Origin: Protula sp. h YS-2021
Taxonomy: Eukaryota > Annelida > Polychaeta > Sabellida > Serpulidae
DNA length: 64,000 nucleotides
Direction: 5' to 3'
NCBI GenBank assembly: GCA_949752745.1
Contig: OX457033.1
Location: forward strand, 12,385,301 to 12,449,300
Shown: piece by piece, positions 34,173-45,373 of the stretch
How positions within the stretch are numbered: the first letter of the stretch is position 1
Layout: the number at the start of each line of letters is the position of its first letter
Notes under the pieces: model-generated
What the model was told of the DNA's origin: nothing
Databases searched by the model: none
The model's input: only the letters and a program-made list of their open reading frames with translations
Position numbers and translations under genes: made by a program

Positions 34173-34905
34173 AGATCACACAGAAGCTTAGTGCGCGGCT
34201 GCAGGAATAGCACTTTGGGCCTCTTCTGTGGGCAACGAGATAGGCCAGGTCCTGAACACCGTCTTCACAGCTCAGGAAGGTTTAGGCCCAGATGTTATTT
34301 GAAAGGGGCCTGGTGTAGCGTTTTAAAGCAGCGGATGTAGAACCACCAGAGGTTTTATACGTTGATAGAGACCGCTGTGCCTTGGCTGGTGTTGGCAAAA
34401 CCAAGGCCACATTTTCCGACCTGCCGGACCTGATTGTCCGCTTGGATAAATGGCACTTTAAGCGCCACATTGCGTCGGAGGCCACTACCCACTCCCACCA
34501 GTTATACGACACATTTACGCGTCGGCTATCATCCTGCATTTTGCAGTGGGACGCTGCAGACCTAGCCGAACTGAAACCTACAGAACGTTCGGAGCTGGAG
34601 AGTGAAAGTGTTTGACAAGATTGTATTTCAATGCATCACTAAGAAGGAGCTGGCTCTTCACTGACGCCGGCAGAAACGTGGTATTGAGTCAACAAAGCGC
34701 TTTATTTCGGAGCTGCTCACAGAACTCAGTGATCCTAACGGAGTCGCTAGGTATGCCAGAAAAAGCATATTAAATGCATACAAGAGCCACCTAGAATGCA
34801 GCTGTAGACACGGACAGGCACCATTAAGAAAGGAGACCTACAGGTATTCTCATGGGTCTACTTCTTTAGAGGCTTTCCACCTGCACTCGAACTGCTTTAT
34901 TCTTG
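34173..34905 (+). pseudogene. DUF6729-like gene remnant, 3' part
   Basis: It starts ITQKLSARLQE after the acceptor. After shifts, the clearest frame (about 34325-34615) reads EPPEVLYVDRDRC, DLIVRLDKWHFKRHIASE and RRLSSCILQWDAADLAEL, then KPTERSELE. Weak coding continues to about 34905 with FHLHSNCF-like sequence. The D-x-D and the D-x-W-H-F segment resemble a transposase-like nuclease core, which is why a mobile origin is suspected. Stops near 34612 and later break the frame. Confidence 0.55.
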
Positions 34906-34959
34906 GTAATTTTCAGTTCTGCTGCATGTAAATTGTGCTTGATTAAACGACACTAAATA

Positions 34960-35366
34960 CGTAAAATATATTCATCGTTATTCTGTTTTGCTGTGACAAG
35001 AACCAAGAACGAAAGAGTGGAAGAAGATGTGAAAACGGGGTGTATGAAGAAGGGAATGGTTTGGAAATGAGCGGTGAAAATGGGGACGTAAAAAGGGGGG
35101 GGGGGTCGATTGTACTACCGGGAAAGAGGAGCAGAGACAAAGCACAACAAGGAAAAAACAGTGCAATAATCCTTTTGGTAAAAGACGATTAGAAAAAGAT
35201 ATAAGAAAACTTATTGTTTTTCATCAAAACAATAAGTAGTACTTAACATAAAAATAAGTACCGACAAAACACGCCGCAGTGCTTTCATCTCAAACTCACC
35301 AGAATCAGTCACATCCTCTAACGTTTCAGGGTTAATAACATCCGTATCTATGTCAGACTCAGTTAC
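34960..35366. other. Intergenic stretch, nothing supported
   Basis: AT-rich with a G-run near 35094-35105; no gene seen. Confidence 0.35.
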
Positions 35367-35458
35367 TTAGTTATTCGATTTATTTAACGACACGACCGAC
35401 CCTTAGAGGGTTGCATTGTGTCAAAACATGTCAATAGTCAGTGACTAGATGGAGTCGC
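35367..35458 (-). mobile_element. LINE 3' tail fragment
   Basis: tttatttaacgacacgaccg and ggttgcattgtgtcaaaaca match the common LINE 3' end; the fragment ends near gtgactagatgg. Confidence 0.65.
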
Positions 35459-35593
35459 AGACTCAGATATATCCTAAAATGTGTCAATAATATGTTCAAC
35501 CGTGACGGATTACCGGTTTTCTCCAGCGCACATTTGGTCTTTTCCTTATTCTCAGAGCTTGCGACGTCAGGGATTTGGAGTTGGGTTGTTGGC

Positions 35594-35757
<164 letters not shown>

Positions 35758-35759
35758 CA

Positions 35760-36839
35760 AACAAACAAACGCATAAAATGTGTTAGAGACTAAACTTGCT
35801 TATAACGAAGTATGCTACTGACAACTTCATGAAAATGTGACTACATCTATTTTATTAATGCAATTATTCATTTACTTACTACTACTTTTCCAGAACACAA
35901 GCTAATCAAACCAGATTAAATCTCATTCCATTACAAACAAAAAAACATTTTAGATTATGTTCATAATCATTACATTGAGTTCATCCCTCTACTTACTGAA
36001 AGCAAACTCTTCAATTTCAAATATTTCCTTCACGCACGTTTTTCTCTGAATATTCAGATAACCTTAACCTTCTCCATATTCGAAAAAACTGTCTTATATC
36101 CTGTTTTCGAAACCATGAAATCTTTTTTACTTAATCGGATCCTGTCAAGATGTGTGATAAATATTTAGAATCAACAAAGAGTTCTTTGGTACCAAGTAGG
36201 AATAATAAAGAACAGGTGTTATTTACATTTTCCACTTTCCCAGCAATTTCACACTCCTTAACAACTGTAGTCGTACTGAATGAAGAGACTCGTTCATTAA
36301 TTTATTACTCAAAATTGAAAATGATGGCGTTTTTGCAAGTTCCGCTTTTCAGAAGAGAAAAAAAACTTACGAAAACTACCCTTCGCTAACAGATTCACAG
36401 TTTGTTTCAACAGATATCATTGATCTCTTTCGTTCAAGATAACAGTTCCTTACATAAACAGAATACACAAAAATTAAAACAAAAATTAATCGTTGCCAAT
36501 TTTTATTTTTCAGAAATAAAACAATAAATTTATCATGTGGCATAAGATATGTAGATGGATTAAAGGCATAATAAGGAGGGGGAAATTACATAAAGACGAC
36601 AAGAAAAAAGTGCTGATTTGGGTTATTTTACTTATTTCGTTGAACAGTTTGAAAGCACAAGAGCAACGTGGCACCAGTAGCCTTGTGTGGCGGTCTAGAA
36701 GTTACCGGCTGGGTGAACTTTGGAATAGACGAATTACTTACTGACGTAACATACGCTGATAACCATCTAACCCATTTCCAGTCTGGGCAGAAAACGAACT
36801 TGTGAATCTCAAAGTGTTTTCATATTTTAACGATGAATT
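35760..36839. other. Intergenic stretch with one unrecognised short ORF
   Basis: AT-rich. The frame 36535-36744 (69 codons) has a basic start and a hydrophobic run VLIWVILLISLNSL resembling a signal anchor, but no family and no context supports it. Confidence 0.25.
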
Positions 36840-36955
36840 TGATTGATTGATTGATTTATTAATTGGTTGATGGAACGACACCAGCAACCCGTTAGGGACA
36901 TATTGTGTCGGTTCTGTATTAGTGAGACTCAGTTGGAACTAAAATCACCAGGAAC
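36840..36955 (-). mobile_element. LINE 3' tail fragment with TTGA repeats
   Basis: A (TTGA)n-like start, then aacgacaccagcaacccgtt and catattgtgtcggttctgt, close to the two long LINE copies; truncated after about 110 bp. Confidence 0.75.
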
Positions 36956-36960
36956 AAGGA

Positions 36961-37266
36961 ATGGAGGCTACCTCAGCTAGACTTGTAACCCGAAGGGGGG
37001 GAGGGGCGGAATATGAAAAGAGTCAAGGGGTTCCTTTAATATTTAAAGGGACGGACTCTGGTACCAGCACTGTTGATCATTTTCAATCATTAAACGTTGA
37101 AGGATTAGCTTCTTCGTCATCAACAGAAAGTCAGTCGTCTCCAGATGACTTCCCTATGTCATCTTCCCCGAAAGAAATTAGCACTTTGAATTCTTTTCAG
37201 TCATCAAACGCAGAACTATCAATTGAGCATATCACCATAAAGAAACATGCATTACACCAGCACTGA
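36961..37266 (+). CDS. Unrecognised serine-rich ORF (101 codons)
   Basis: An ATG frame that begins a few bases after the LINE tail. It is Ser-rich, with repeated F-Q-S-(L/S)-N-(V/A)-E segments at residues about 40-48 and 77-84 and a low-complexity SSSSTESQSS tract. No domain, no splice or promoter evidence. The internal repetition suggests a real disordered coding exon, but chance is possible. Confidence 0.2.
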   Translation: MEATSARLVTRRGGGAEYEKSQGVPLIFKGTDSGTSTVDHFQSLNVEGLASSSSTESQSSPDDFPMSSSPKEISTLNSFQSSNAELSIEHITIKKHALHQH

Positions 37267-38261
37267 TTTCAATTATCGTTTCACTATTTCATCATTGGTA
37301 TAAAATCTGCTACTCCATTGTTAAAGACCATATCAGGAAGTAACAATGACTCCCGTTACACCGTTACCACGCAAAGCGTATGAAAGCATGGCAATTTGCT
37401 GTGCGTCCACCAAGAGGTCTTACATTAGTCGTCATAATATTATGCGATGGATAGCATCCCTTAATAGCAGGAGCGGATACCTGGGCACTGAGGCTTCTTG
37501 TCTGTTGGGAAGACCATTGAAATATATATTCTGCTAAGAGACCTGTCTGCCAACACACTCCCTTGGCCCTGCTCTTCGGTCCAAGAAGGGCGGTCGTGAA
37601 CTAGTCCGTCGCGATTAATAACGGCTGGTCATCTAGGCTAACAACGCTTCGGCTCTAGGATCCTTCAAACGGCTTTGGATGGAGAAGAGCGCCGCGTCTA
37701 GAAGGGTATTCCAGAGGTCCTAACCCAGTCGGGTAACCCCTGTTGCCCAGAAAGGTGGTCATAGTAAGGCTGAGGTCGACGGACCTTGAAGAAAATTTTT
37801 GTTTAAGCCCATGGAAACAACAAACCAAGAAAGTCCAAAAAGCTTACAATGACGGTTTCAAAACGACCCCATTTTTTAAATTGGGTCGCCGCTCGAAGCG
37901 ATCTCGGAGGTCATTACTTTGTCTCCACGGGACGGAAGTCTGAAGTTCCCTCCGTTCGCTATCGAAAAGGGCCTTAACTGTATAACCGACAGGCAATAAA
38001 CCATAAGACAGTGTTTAGATGACCTATTGATCAGAGCGTTTAACTGCAAAGTGACAGCCTCCTCGCCCAGACACAGTTGTAAACATTAAAGCTCGATAAA
38101 CACATTGAAGGGAATTGTTGCACACGTGAAACTTTAACTTTGTTTCAAAGAACTAAAAACAGAGGTGAAACGATAAGGCAAGATTTCAGGCGGCAAAGGT
38201 GCTGTGGTGCTGACAGTTGGCAAGCCAGGTCTGTCCAAATCTGTCCTTGGCATAAACCAAG
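37267..38261. other. Unassigned stretch with a GC-richer block
   Basis: From about 37540 to 37960 the sequence is distinctly GC-richer than its surroundings (for example gggcggtcgtgaactagtcc, cgacggaccttgaag), with no motif that I recognise. It could be the 5' untranslated region of a retroelement or an unrecognised gene piece. Confidence 0.3.
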
Positions 38262-38773
38262 TTAGTTAAATGATTTGTTTCACGACACGACTGACTCTTA
38301 GCGAGTTACATTGTGTCAAAACAATAATCACTGACTAGAAAATAAAATTACCAGTTAAAATCCATATTAGTTAAAACCGCGTGCATTCTAAAATCATAGT
38401 ATCTAAAATCAATAAGCAGCGTCTAGAAATACTGATACAGGTTGATTTCTTTTTAAAATTGTATATTCTTAGTAGGTTTTACTTCATTAGAGAGCTGTCT
38501 CAAAGTGTCATTTCTGAAATTTCTATTATAATATGTTTCACTGTGTAAGGTTCCTGACATCCGAGTGCCGGCTCACCTCTGAAAAGATGTTTATGACTCA
38601 CATATGTATGTTCTATTCTTGTTCTCTTTATAACCATATCATCGGGAACATTTCTTGGGGCAGGCAGTTTATGCCCAACAATAGGATTAATCTCAAACAG
38701 CTTGTTATTCCTTTGTCTGGCCCAATGCCGTTGCCAAATATCCTTAGTATACCTTAAAATGTAGTATTTTATT
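38262..38773 (-). mobile_element. Diverged LINE 3'-end fragment (target of LINE copy 2)
   Basis: On the plus strand: ttagttaaatgatttgtttc, gagttacattgtgtcaaaac, tgatacaggttgatttctt, a Phe-rich 3' coding block, then ggcaggcagtttatgcccaa. It matches the fragments at 3508, 46880, 48765 and 49077. LINE copy 2 begins immediately after it. Confidence 0.7.
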
Positions 38774-38784
38774 TTTTAAAGTCA

Positions 38785-38787
<3 letters not shown>
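38774..38787. repeat. Target-site duplication, left copy (LINE copy 2)
   Basis: ttttaaagtcattt, matching 41569-41582 (ttttaaactcattt) at 13 of 14 bases. Confidence 0.8.

Positions 38788-38824
<37 letters not shown>
38788..38824. repeat. (TTGA)n 3' tail of LINE copy 2
   Basis: About nine TTGA units at the 3' end; the equivalent tail of copy 1 has about four units. Confidence 0.9.
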
Positions 38825-38827
<3 letters not shown>

Positions 38828-41568
38828 TAACGACACTAGCAACCCGTTAGGGTCATATTGTGTCAGTTCTGTTGCTATAGGAAGACTCGGTCGAAATTAA
38901 AATCAATTAAAATAGACAAACCAAGTAATGTATACATCTAAAATCAACTAAATTCAATTTAAATCTTGCTGTACAAGTGTATTTCTTTCAGAAAAGAAAT
39001 AATTTTGCTTGGTGCTACCTTTGTAAAAAGGTCTTTCATGGAATTCACACTGTAGTAGCGTGAACGAATGTTCTGAAAATCTACGCAGTTGAGTAGAATA
39101 TGTTTTGCAGTCAAACGTTCGTGACAACCAATACATTGTGGAGGAGCATCGCCTCTCAAAAGATATCCGTGGGTGATGTATGTGTGCCCGATTCGAACTC
39201 TATGCATAACCGTTGTGTCGCGAATACTGCCAAGAGCTAGGTGTTTTTGTCCAACTGTTGGTTGAATTTGAAAGAGTTTGTTATTTCTTTGTTCGTTCCA
39301 TTTTTGTTGCCAAAGGTTTTTTACATAACTTGTAATATGGGGTTTAAAATCGGAGTATGGTATGAGAAGGTCGGATATGTTGTAGTTTAGCGCCTCTTTT
39401 GCTGCCTGGTCCGCAGCTTCATTACCCGGTATGCCCACGTGGCTTGGCACCCAGCAAAATACTAGGGATTTGTCTTGTTTGACTGCCCTTTCGTAACGTT
39501 CTATTAGGTCTAGAATCATTGTGTTCGACACTTGCAGATTTTCTAGTGACTGTAAGACCGATAAGGAATCGACACAGATAACGAATTTTTTGTACCTACT
39601 AATCTTGATAATTTCCATGGCTAGTTTGAGTGCCCGAACCTCCGCGGAAAAGATGGAGGAGCCGTTTGGTAATCTTGTTTTAAGGGTATTTGATTTTGTA
39701 ACTATTGAGGCAGCAACTTGGTTATCGAGCTTAGATCCATCTGTGTATATGAAATAATGGTGAGGGTAGGTTTCCTTTATCTCAGCAAACCTAACTTTGA
39801 ATTCTTCAGCATTTGTTGTGTCTTTGGAAAAGTTTGTCAGAGTTTTGTTTATAGTTGGCCTTTGTATTTTCCATGTTGGGTATTTTAAAACTTTCAAGTT
39901 TGCAATTTGCTCAACTTTGATTCCAGCATTATTAAGGTGGTTCCGGATTCTAGTGCCAAACAGTACGATAACCCTAGGGCGTGTGCTTAAGATTTCTGAA
40001 TGGTCTTTTTCGAACACTGCCTTATGGGTCGGATTTTCTTTGTTTGCGTATAGTTTAACTGCGTATTGCACTGACAGTTTGATTCGTTGGATATCTAGTG
40101 GTTGTTCATTTGATTCAACCTGAAGGCTTTCCGCAGGTGACGTTCTGAAGGCGTTAAGGCAGAGGCGAAGGCCTTGATTTTGTATTGGGTTCAACATCTT
40201 CAAGTACGAAGGCCTGGCTGATCCGTAGACGATGCTACCATAATCTATTCTAGATCTTATTAATGATCTATACAGTTTTAATTTAGTATTGGTATCTGCT
40301 CCCCAGTCTTGAGCGGAGACGACTCGCAGCAGATTGAGTGCCTTTTGACATTTCCTCTTCACGTCTTTTATGTGGGGAATAAAATTTAGCTTCGAGTCCA
40401 GAATTAGACCAAGGGATTTGTTTTCCTTTACTACAGGTATCTGAGTGTTTGATAAGTATAAAATGGGATCGTCGTGTGGCTTTCGCTTGTTGCAAAAGTG
40501 CATACAAACTGTTTTGGTTTGCGAAAACTTGAAACCATTTTGGTCGGCCCATTTTTGAAGCGAGTTTATATTTTGCTGGAGGCGACGCTCGATAAGATTC
40601 ATATTCTTGCCTCTGGCAGACATTGCAAAGTCGTCTACAAAGAGTGAGCTGTCTATTCCCTGTTTAGTTGCGCCTTTGATACTATTGATTTTGATTAGAA
40701 ATAACAGAATTGATAGAATACAGCCTTGAGGATAGCCCTCTTCTTGCTCAAAATAATCCGAAAAAATGGAACCTAGACGGACTTTAAACCGCCTGTCATT
40801 TAAAAACGCTTGAATGAATTCAGGAAGGCGACCTCGCACACCAAGGTCGTAGAGATCTTGCATGACCTCGTGTTTCCAAGCCGTGTCGTAGGCTTTTTCT
40901 AAATCGAAGAAAACAGTGACGACATGTTCGTTATTAATAAAACCTTCTCTTATAAATGATTCGAGTCTAACCAGGTGATCTATGGTACTTCTTTCTTTTC
41001 TAAAGCCGCTTTGGATGTCAGTAAGCAGATGGTTTTTCTCTAGATACCAAATTAGTCTTGCGGCTATCATTCGCTCTAGTGTTTTGCACAATGAACTTGT
41101 CAGAGATATTGGGCGGTAATTTTGTGGATTAGTAGGATCCTTTTTCGGCTTTGGAATTGGTATGATGGTGGCTTCTTTCCATATTTCAGGAAAGTTTCCT
41201 GCAGTCCAAACTACGAGGATTTCAAGAGTTTCCTCAGGTAGGTGTTTTAGAACCTGGTAGTGCAGGTCGTCTGGTCCGGCAGCTGAATCATGTGAGTTTT
41301 GTATTGAGTCCTTCAACTCCGCCAGGGTAAAGGTGCTATTGTACTGTTCCAAATTATTTGAGGTGAAGTCCATTGGTATTTGTTCTTTTGCTTCTTTTAT
41401 TTGACGGAACGCTTGGGAGTAATTGTTAGATGAAGAGTTGAATTGAAAGGTTCTGCCAAAGGCATTTGCTATTTCATCGGGTTTTGAGATAGTTTGGTTG
41501 TCTGTGATGAGGTGGTTTATAGGTTTTCGGATATTTTTGCCAGATATTTTCCGAATTATCTCCCATAC
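38788..41568 (-). mobile_element. LINE copy 2, 5'-truncated, long intact RT/RNase H frame
   Basis: The plus-strand (TTGA)n tail at 38788-38824 marks the 3' end. The 873-codon frame (41580 to 38959) holds RT, RNase H and a C-terminal zinc knuckle. RT runs over residues about 60-420, with PTNPQNYRPISLTSSLCK, GFRKERSTIDHL, FFDLEKAYDTAW, the catalytic FVDDFAMSA box near 40630-40641, and EGYPQGCILSILLF. RNase H covers residues about 610-740, with YTDGSK, SAEVRALKLAM, CVDSLSVL and GNEAADQAAKEAL supplying the D-E-D-D set. The knuckle is CIGCHERLTAKHILLNC (C-x2-C-x7-H-x4-C). It reverse-transcribes its RNA at a nicked target, but the endonuclease and ORF1 are missing. RNase H suggests an I-clade-like LINE. 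Lack of stops implies a young copy. Confidence 0.93.
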
Positions 41569-41582
41569 TTTTAAACTCATTT
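41569..41582. repeat. Target-site duplication, right copy (LINE copy 2)
   Basis: ttttaaactcattt; it contains the ATG (minus strand, 41580-41578) that opens the 873-codon frame. Confidence 0.8.
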
Positions 41583-43260
41583 ACTCAAAAAACCATCAAC
41601 CAAGCACAAATGAGGATAGGCAGTCGCAACCTTTAGTGTCAACGAGTACTGATAATCATGTAAGTCTCAAGGGAAATATTTCTGTTTGCTTGGGAAATAA
41701 GTAAGATAGAAGTGCATTTGTGATGTAAATGTTTCGCGGTCACCCGCAGGATTCGGCGTTGACATGTAATGTAATGGACAATCAATCTCAACCATCGACA
41801 AACGGGTTAAACAAAACCAACAGTTCCAACATCCAAGTACAGGACAGACTGGCGGGGCGATTACTATCACTACAATAATTATATCATATGTCTTAATTAT
41901 AAGACACAAACAGCTGTTATAATTTTAAACTTTTAAAGCGTGTTCCCTGATAGACTTATTTGTATGGTACTATCAGGTTATACCTTGGCCTTTTTTCCTG
42001 TGTTTTGCCTACAGAAAAGAGACTAATTGTTGCCAGTGCCACCGCATTTACCAAAACGCATTTACCTACGCCAAAAGACATGCAACATTCTGTCTCATGA
42101 GGAGGAGCTGTAAGAACTGCCATGAGGTATAAAGTCAAAAGGATTAAAAGCACATGTCTGCCTTACACCTCAAGTGGTAAAAAATGAAGGATTTAAGATC
42201 ACTTAAAAAGAAAGGGAGAGGGTGGGTTATTATGATGATGCGGGCTAAAAAAAGTAAAACAGAGAAGACAAGAGATGGGATTATATGTAGTGAATGAAAG
42301 TGTCTTTTGTAAAACAAATGCTACAAGATTGAGGAAATAAAGAGCAGAATTAGTTTGAGCATGAGTTAGATAACAATCCAAAATTAGAAAACATTTACGA
42401 CACAAAGTGACGACACAAACAAAGCGCATGCTCTTGCTCAAAACAGCATCACATCCTCCGCTTTTCACACTTATAACTTTCCGACGCAGGATATTTCGGG
42501 AGAAGATGAAATTGAAAGCCATCTTTCAGTTATTAAAGCAAACGAACCAAACTCTTTCAAGGTAAATGCAGCATTAGGATTAATGTTGAAACGTGATGAT
42601 TGAAATGGAGAACTCCTTCAGGTTATTAAAAGATTCAAATCTATAGTTTTTTTTGGAAAGGGACACACACAACAAGGCGTACACTGACTATCTTTGTGCT
42701 TTGCAAAGTTCTGGCTTGACATTGCAACAATGGCAATCGTATCCTTAACAGTAAGAGGATTATATAAGAAATGGGTTCAATTTACTGGAACACGAATACC
42801 TGTAGAGCAGCCTAAATGGTTCCTATTTAATGAGTTTCCCGAATTCGAGAAATGCTTTGAAGTGAACTTAAATGTCTATGAGTTACAGGAAAAGGGCACT
42901 GTTATTCCGAGGAATCGATCACTTTGTCAATTGAGAGACAATCTTTATCTGAATGTATATCAAAGTCATTTACCCTTCAAAAAATACCTCAAAACGTATG
43001 CGAAAAAATATCAGTGAGCGTCGTGTGATGCGCTTTCTGTGTGGAAGAGGCATTTGCGCCAGTGTTTTAATATGAGAAAATACAAATACTCAGGAAAGTT
43101 TATGAGAAGACTTTGAGGTTATGCTTTTGAAATGTAAAATTCAAGTAAGGTAAAGTTTACAGCTCCAAGTGCTTTGTCACTTCGGACTCGGATATCCCTT
43201 TGACTGATGTGATATCCTATATGGGAAGAATTAGCTGGAAGGCAAGGTCACTATCAATCA
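41583..43260 (+). pseudogene. Remnant of a PolB-like, zinc-finger N-terminal gene (Polinton-like?)
   Basis: Exon-like pieces lie on the plus strand. A Gln/Ser-rich frame ends at 41702 before a GTAAGA. A block at 42015-42126, between tttgcctacag and a GT, has Cys/His pairs (NCCQCHRIYQ ... HATFCLM ... SCKNCHE). A frame at 42694-43017 reads EFPEFEKCFEVNLNVYEL, VIPRNRSLCQLRDNLYLNVY and LKTYAKKYQ, a stop, then a C-x2-C ... RHLRQC finger and KYKYSG. After shifts, KCFVTSDSDIPLTDVISYM follows at about 43165. I recall the order FEKCFE, LCQ-D-YLN, AKKYQC, RH-x-x-x-C from the N-terminal part of Polinton-type and related PolB proteins. No polymerase motif is visible. Acidic coding-like sequence (43360-43440) may be its continuation. 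The identification is tentative. Confidence 0.38.
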
Positions 43261-43494
43261 AAAATTGGTTAGATGTTTTTTTCTAGAGTTAATAATATTG
43301 TAAGAAATGTATAGCAGAAAAAGTAAAAAAAAATAGATACCGAAGAGGATGATGACTGAGATGAGAATGATTTTATGGATTTCGAATGTGAAGACGATAT
43401 AGATAATGAGGAAGAGACCATATCGCAATGGGAGAGAATCTGATGATCAGAATGAATCTGAGGATGAAAGACAGAGTGAGTAAGAAAGAAAGAA

Positions 43495-43552
43495 AGAACG
43501 AAAGAAAGAGAGAGAGACAGAGACAGAGAGAGACAAACAGACAGACAGAATC
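43495..43552. repeat. Purine-rich simple repeat
   Basis: Imperfect (GAAA)n, (GA)n and (ACAG)n runs. Confidence 0.85.
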
Positions 43553-43617
43553 GGTGGCAATGGTTACATTGTGCTAGTATATGTCAATGACAAGAAAAAA
43601 GTGTCCCGGCTAAAAAC

Positions 43618-43845
43618 TATATTTCGTTGTTTGTTTTGTGTTTCACGTCCAGTTCACCAACTAAGATGGGTATATTAGGACGCACTTGCTAAAGAAACAA
43701 GTCGAAAAAGGAAGAATGAAGAAACAATAAAGGAAGAGTTACAAGAAAAGAAATTCCGATTAGCGGCTTCTCATGTCATGCACGGAACAGAATGCAGTGG
43801 GGGTATTCTTAAGATTGCCCCTGTCGCAAAGGGGGAGGGGGCGAA
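43618..43845 (-). repeat. SINE-like repeat copy 1
   Basis: On the plus strand: a GTTTG-rich start, gtgtttcacgtccagttcac, caagatgggtatattaggac-like sequence, aggaagaatgaa, then acggaacagaatgcagtggg and a C-rich and G-rich end. The same order and length (about 215 bp) occur at 51138-51350. The (GTTT)n plus GTTTAACG/GTTTCACG start resembles the LINE tails, suggesting a LINE-mobilised short element. Confidence 0.6.
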
Positions 43846-43847
43846 GA

Positions 43848-44150
43848 TCTATATACTCTAAATGATAAAATGAAAATAGCACGAGGAAATACCCAAAGAG
43901 GTGATGGCATATCCACCACAGGCGATTGCACAAGAAAGGTAACAGCGCGCTGTGACAACTATTCCTTAATTTTTCCAACATACCAATTATTGTGTCAAAA
44001 TGCTTAGTTGTAATGGAAATTACAAGCTGACATAGTTTATCCCTGTGGCGTCCCACTCAAGCCCTATTTTTGCTGTGTAAATATCCAAATTGACAGTAAA
44101 TAGGTAAATGTCAATTTTTATCTTTCATGGTTCATTATACATGTGGTAAG
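43848..44150 (+). repeat. Direct-repeat partner, left of the BEL integrase
   Basis: It shares with 46168-46530 the sequence atctatatactctaaa(a)tgataaaatgaaaatag, then a variable part, cgattgcacaagaa, gcgcgctgtgacaa, gctgtgtaaatatcc or gctgctgaagcatcc, and ttttatctttcatggtt.attataca. Because the two copies flank the integrase remnant on the same strand they could be old LTRs, or simply a dispersed repeat. Confidence 0.5.
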
Positions 44151-44154
44151 ATAA

Positions 44155-44345
44155 GTAAGATAAGATAGCTTAAGATAGAAGTAGAGGTCAACACAGTTAC
44201 CATAAATGCCAGAAAACTGAGTCCACTAATATGGTACTCTAGTTAGTGTCGCCTTCAGAGGGCACTAGATATTGGACGTGGTACTGGATGAGGACGACAT
44301 GTAACTTAAGACAGAAGTAGATGTCAACACAATTAGCATAACGGT
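44155..44345. repeat. Roughly 110-bp tandem duplication
   Basis: gcttaagatagaagtagaggtcaacacagttaccata (near 44168) recurs as acttaagacagaagtagatgtcaacacaattagcata (near 44304), each followed by related sequence with gtgtcgc and ttcagag. Confidence 0.5.
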
Positions 44346-45373
44346 GTCGCATTCAGAGAACGGTTGCTTGGCTTCTCCGTTTTCAAGTCTACTGAATATC
44401 TGAAACCAGACACAGCTGGGCTACCAATAGGAGTATTGTCATTGAAAGAACTTCAACAAGTTTCTCATGAAGTTACAACTCTGGTGCCAGCGCAAAGCTT
44501 TCCACAAGAGCCGGAAAGACTTCAGTCCTCAAAGAGTCTCCCAAATGACAGGTCGCTGGACCCTAAACTTGAGAACGGACTGCTACGGATCGGAAGACGT
44601 CTACAGAATTATGATATAGATCAAACATCCAAACATCAAATCCTGTTGCCATTCAAAGACCACATTACAACACTGATTGTACATCACTATCACGAAAGCG
44701 ATGTTCATGTGCTGAATCTCATTCGTATGCGCTCCTGGATACGGGTTAGAGCAGTAAAAAGGATCTTGACAAACTGCGTAGAATGCAAACGCTTGCTCCA
44801 AGCACTGCTTTGACAGCAGATGGCACCGCTACCACCTGAACATTTGGCGACTGATAAACCACCATTTTTCAGATTTATGGGAGTCTATTACTTTGACATC
44901 TTACTAATTTCGGTGAAACATTGTACTTGTAAGCGCCATGGTTGTTTGTTCACTTGTCTGACATCAACAGGAGTTCATTTGGAGATCGCTCATAGCCATA
45001 CAACTTAGCGATAACCACAGAGGCTCACAGCCTTATTTCTTATCACCTTTTCATGATTAGACCAAACTCAAGCCTAACAGTCGGTGCCTTTGTTAAAAAT
45101 TACGTGTACAATAAACGTCGGTTGAAGCAAATTCAGTACATGTCCAATGTATTCTGGAAACAATGGGTTCGAAAATACTTACCAACTCTCCATATTAGGA
45201 AAAAGTGCCCACACAGAAATGTTGCTGTCGTTTTGTCATTCTATTACCTGACGACAGTCTACCTTGGGGACAGTGGCCCCTGGCAGATATACAAGGAGAG
45301 GGATCAACCGGTGCCTGGTTGTGAGATGAGAGCCAAAGTCACAAGCTTAGATCGCCACGTTATCCTTACTTGA
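44346..45373 (+). pseudogene. BEL/Pao integrase remnant
   Basis: Three successive frames: 44364-44813, 44820-45008 and 45053-45373. The first has LDPKLENGLLRIGRRLQN and KHQILLPFKDHITTLIVHHYHE, then RSWIRVRAVKRILTNCVECK, which is the pre-integrase zinc region (H-H ... C-x2-C). The second reads PLPPEHLATDKPPFFRFMGV, YYFDILL and CKRHGCLFTCLTSTGVHLEI, the start of the catalytic core with its first acidic residue. The third has the family's C-terminal KRRLKQIQYMSNVFWKQWVRKYLP. The middle of the core, including later catalytic residues, is missing between 45008 and 45053. No RT is found upstream. Confidence 0.85.

Noticed and set aside
36535..36744. Short ORF with a signal-anchor-like stretch
   Set aside because: No homology, splice or promoter evidence; hydrophobic runs are common by chance in AT-rich DNA.
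42199..42522. Minus-strand ORF of 107 codons
   Set aside because: No motif, ends in a Pro/Phe-rich run from a purine-rich tract, and no splice context; probably chance.
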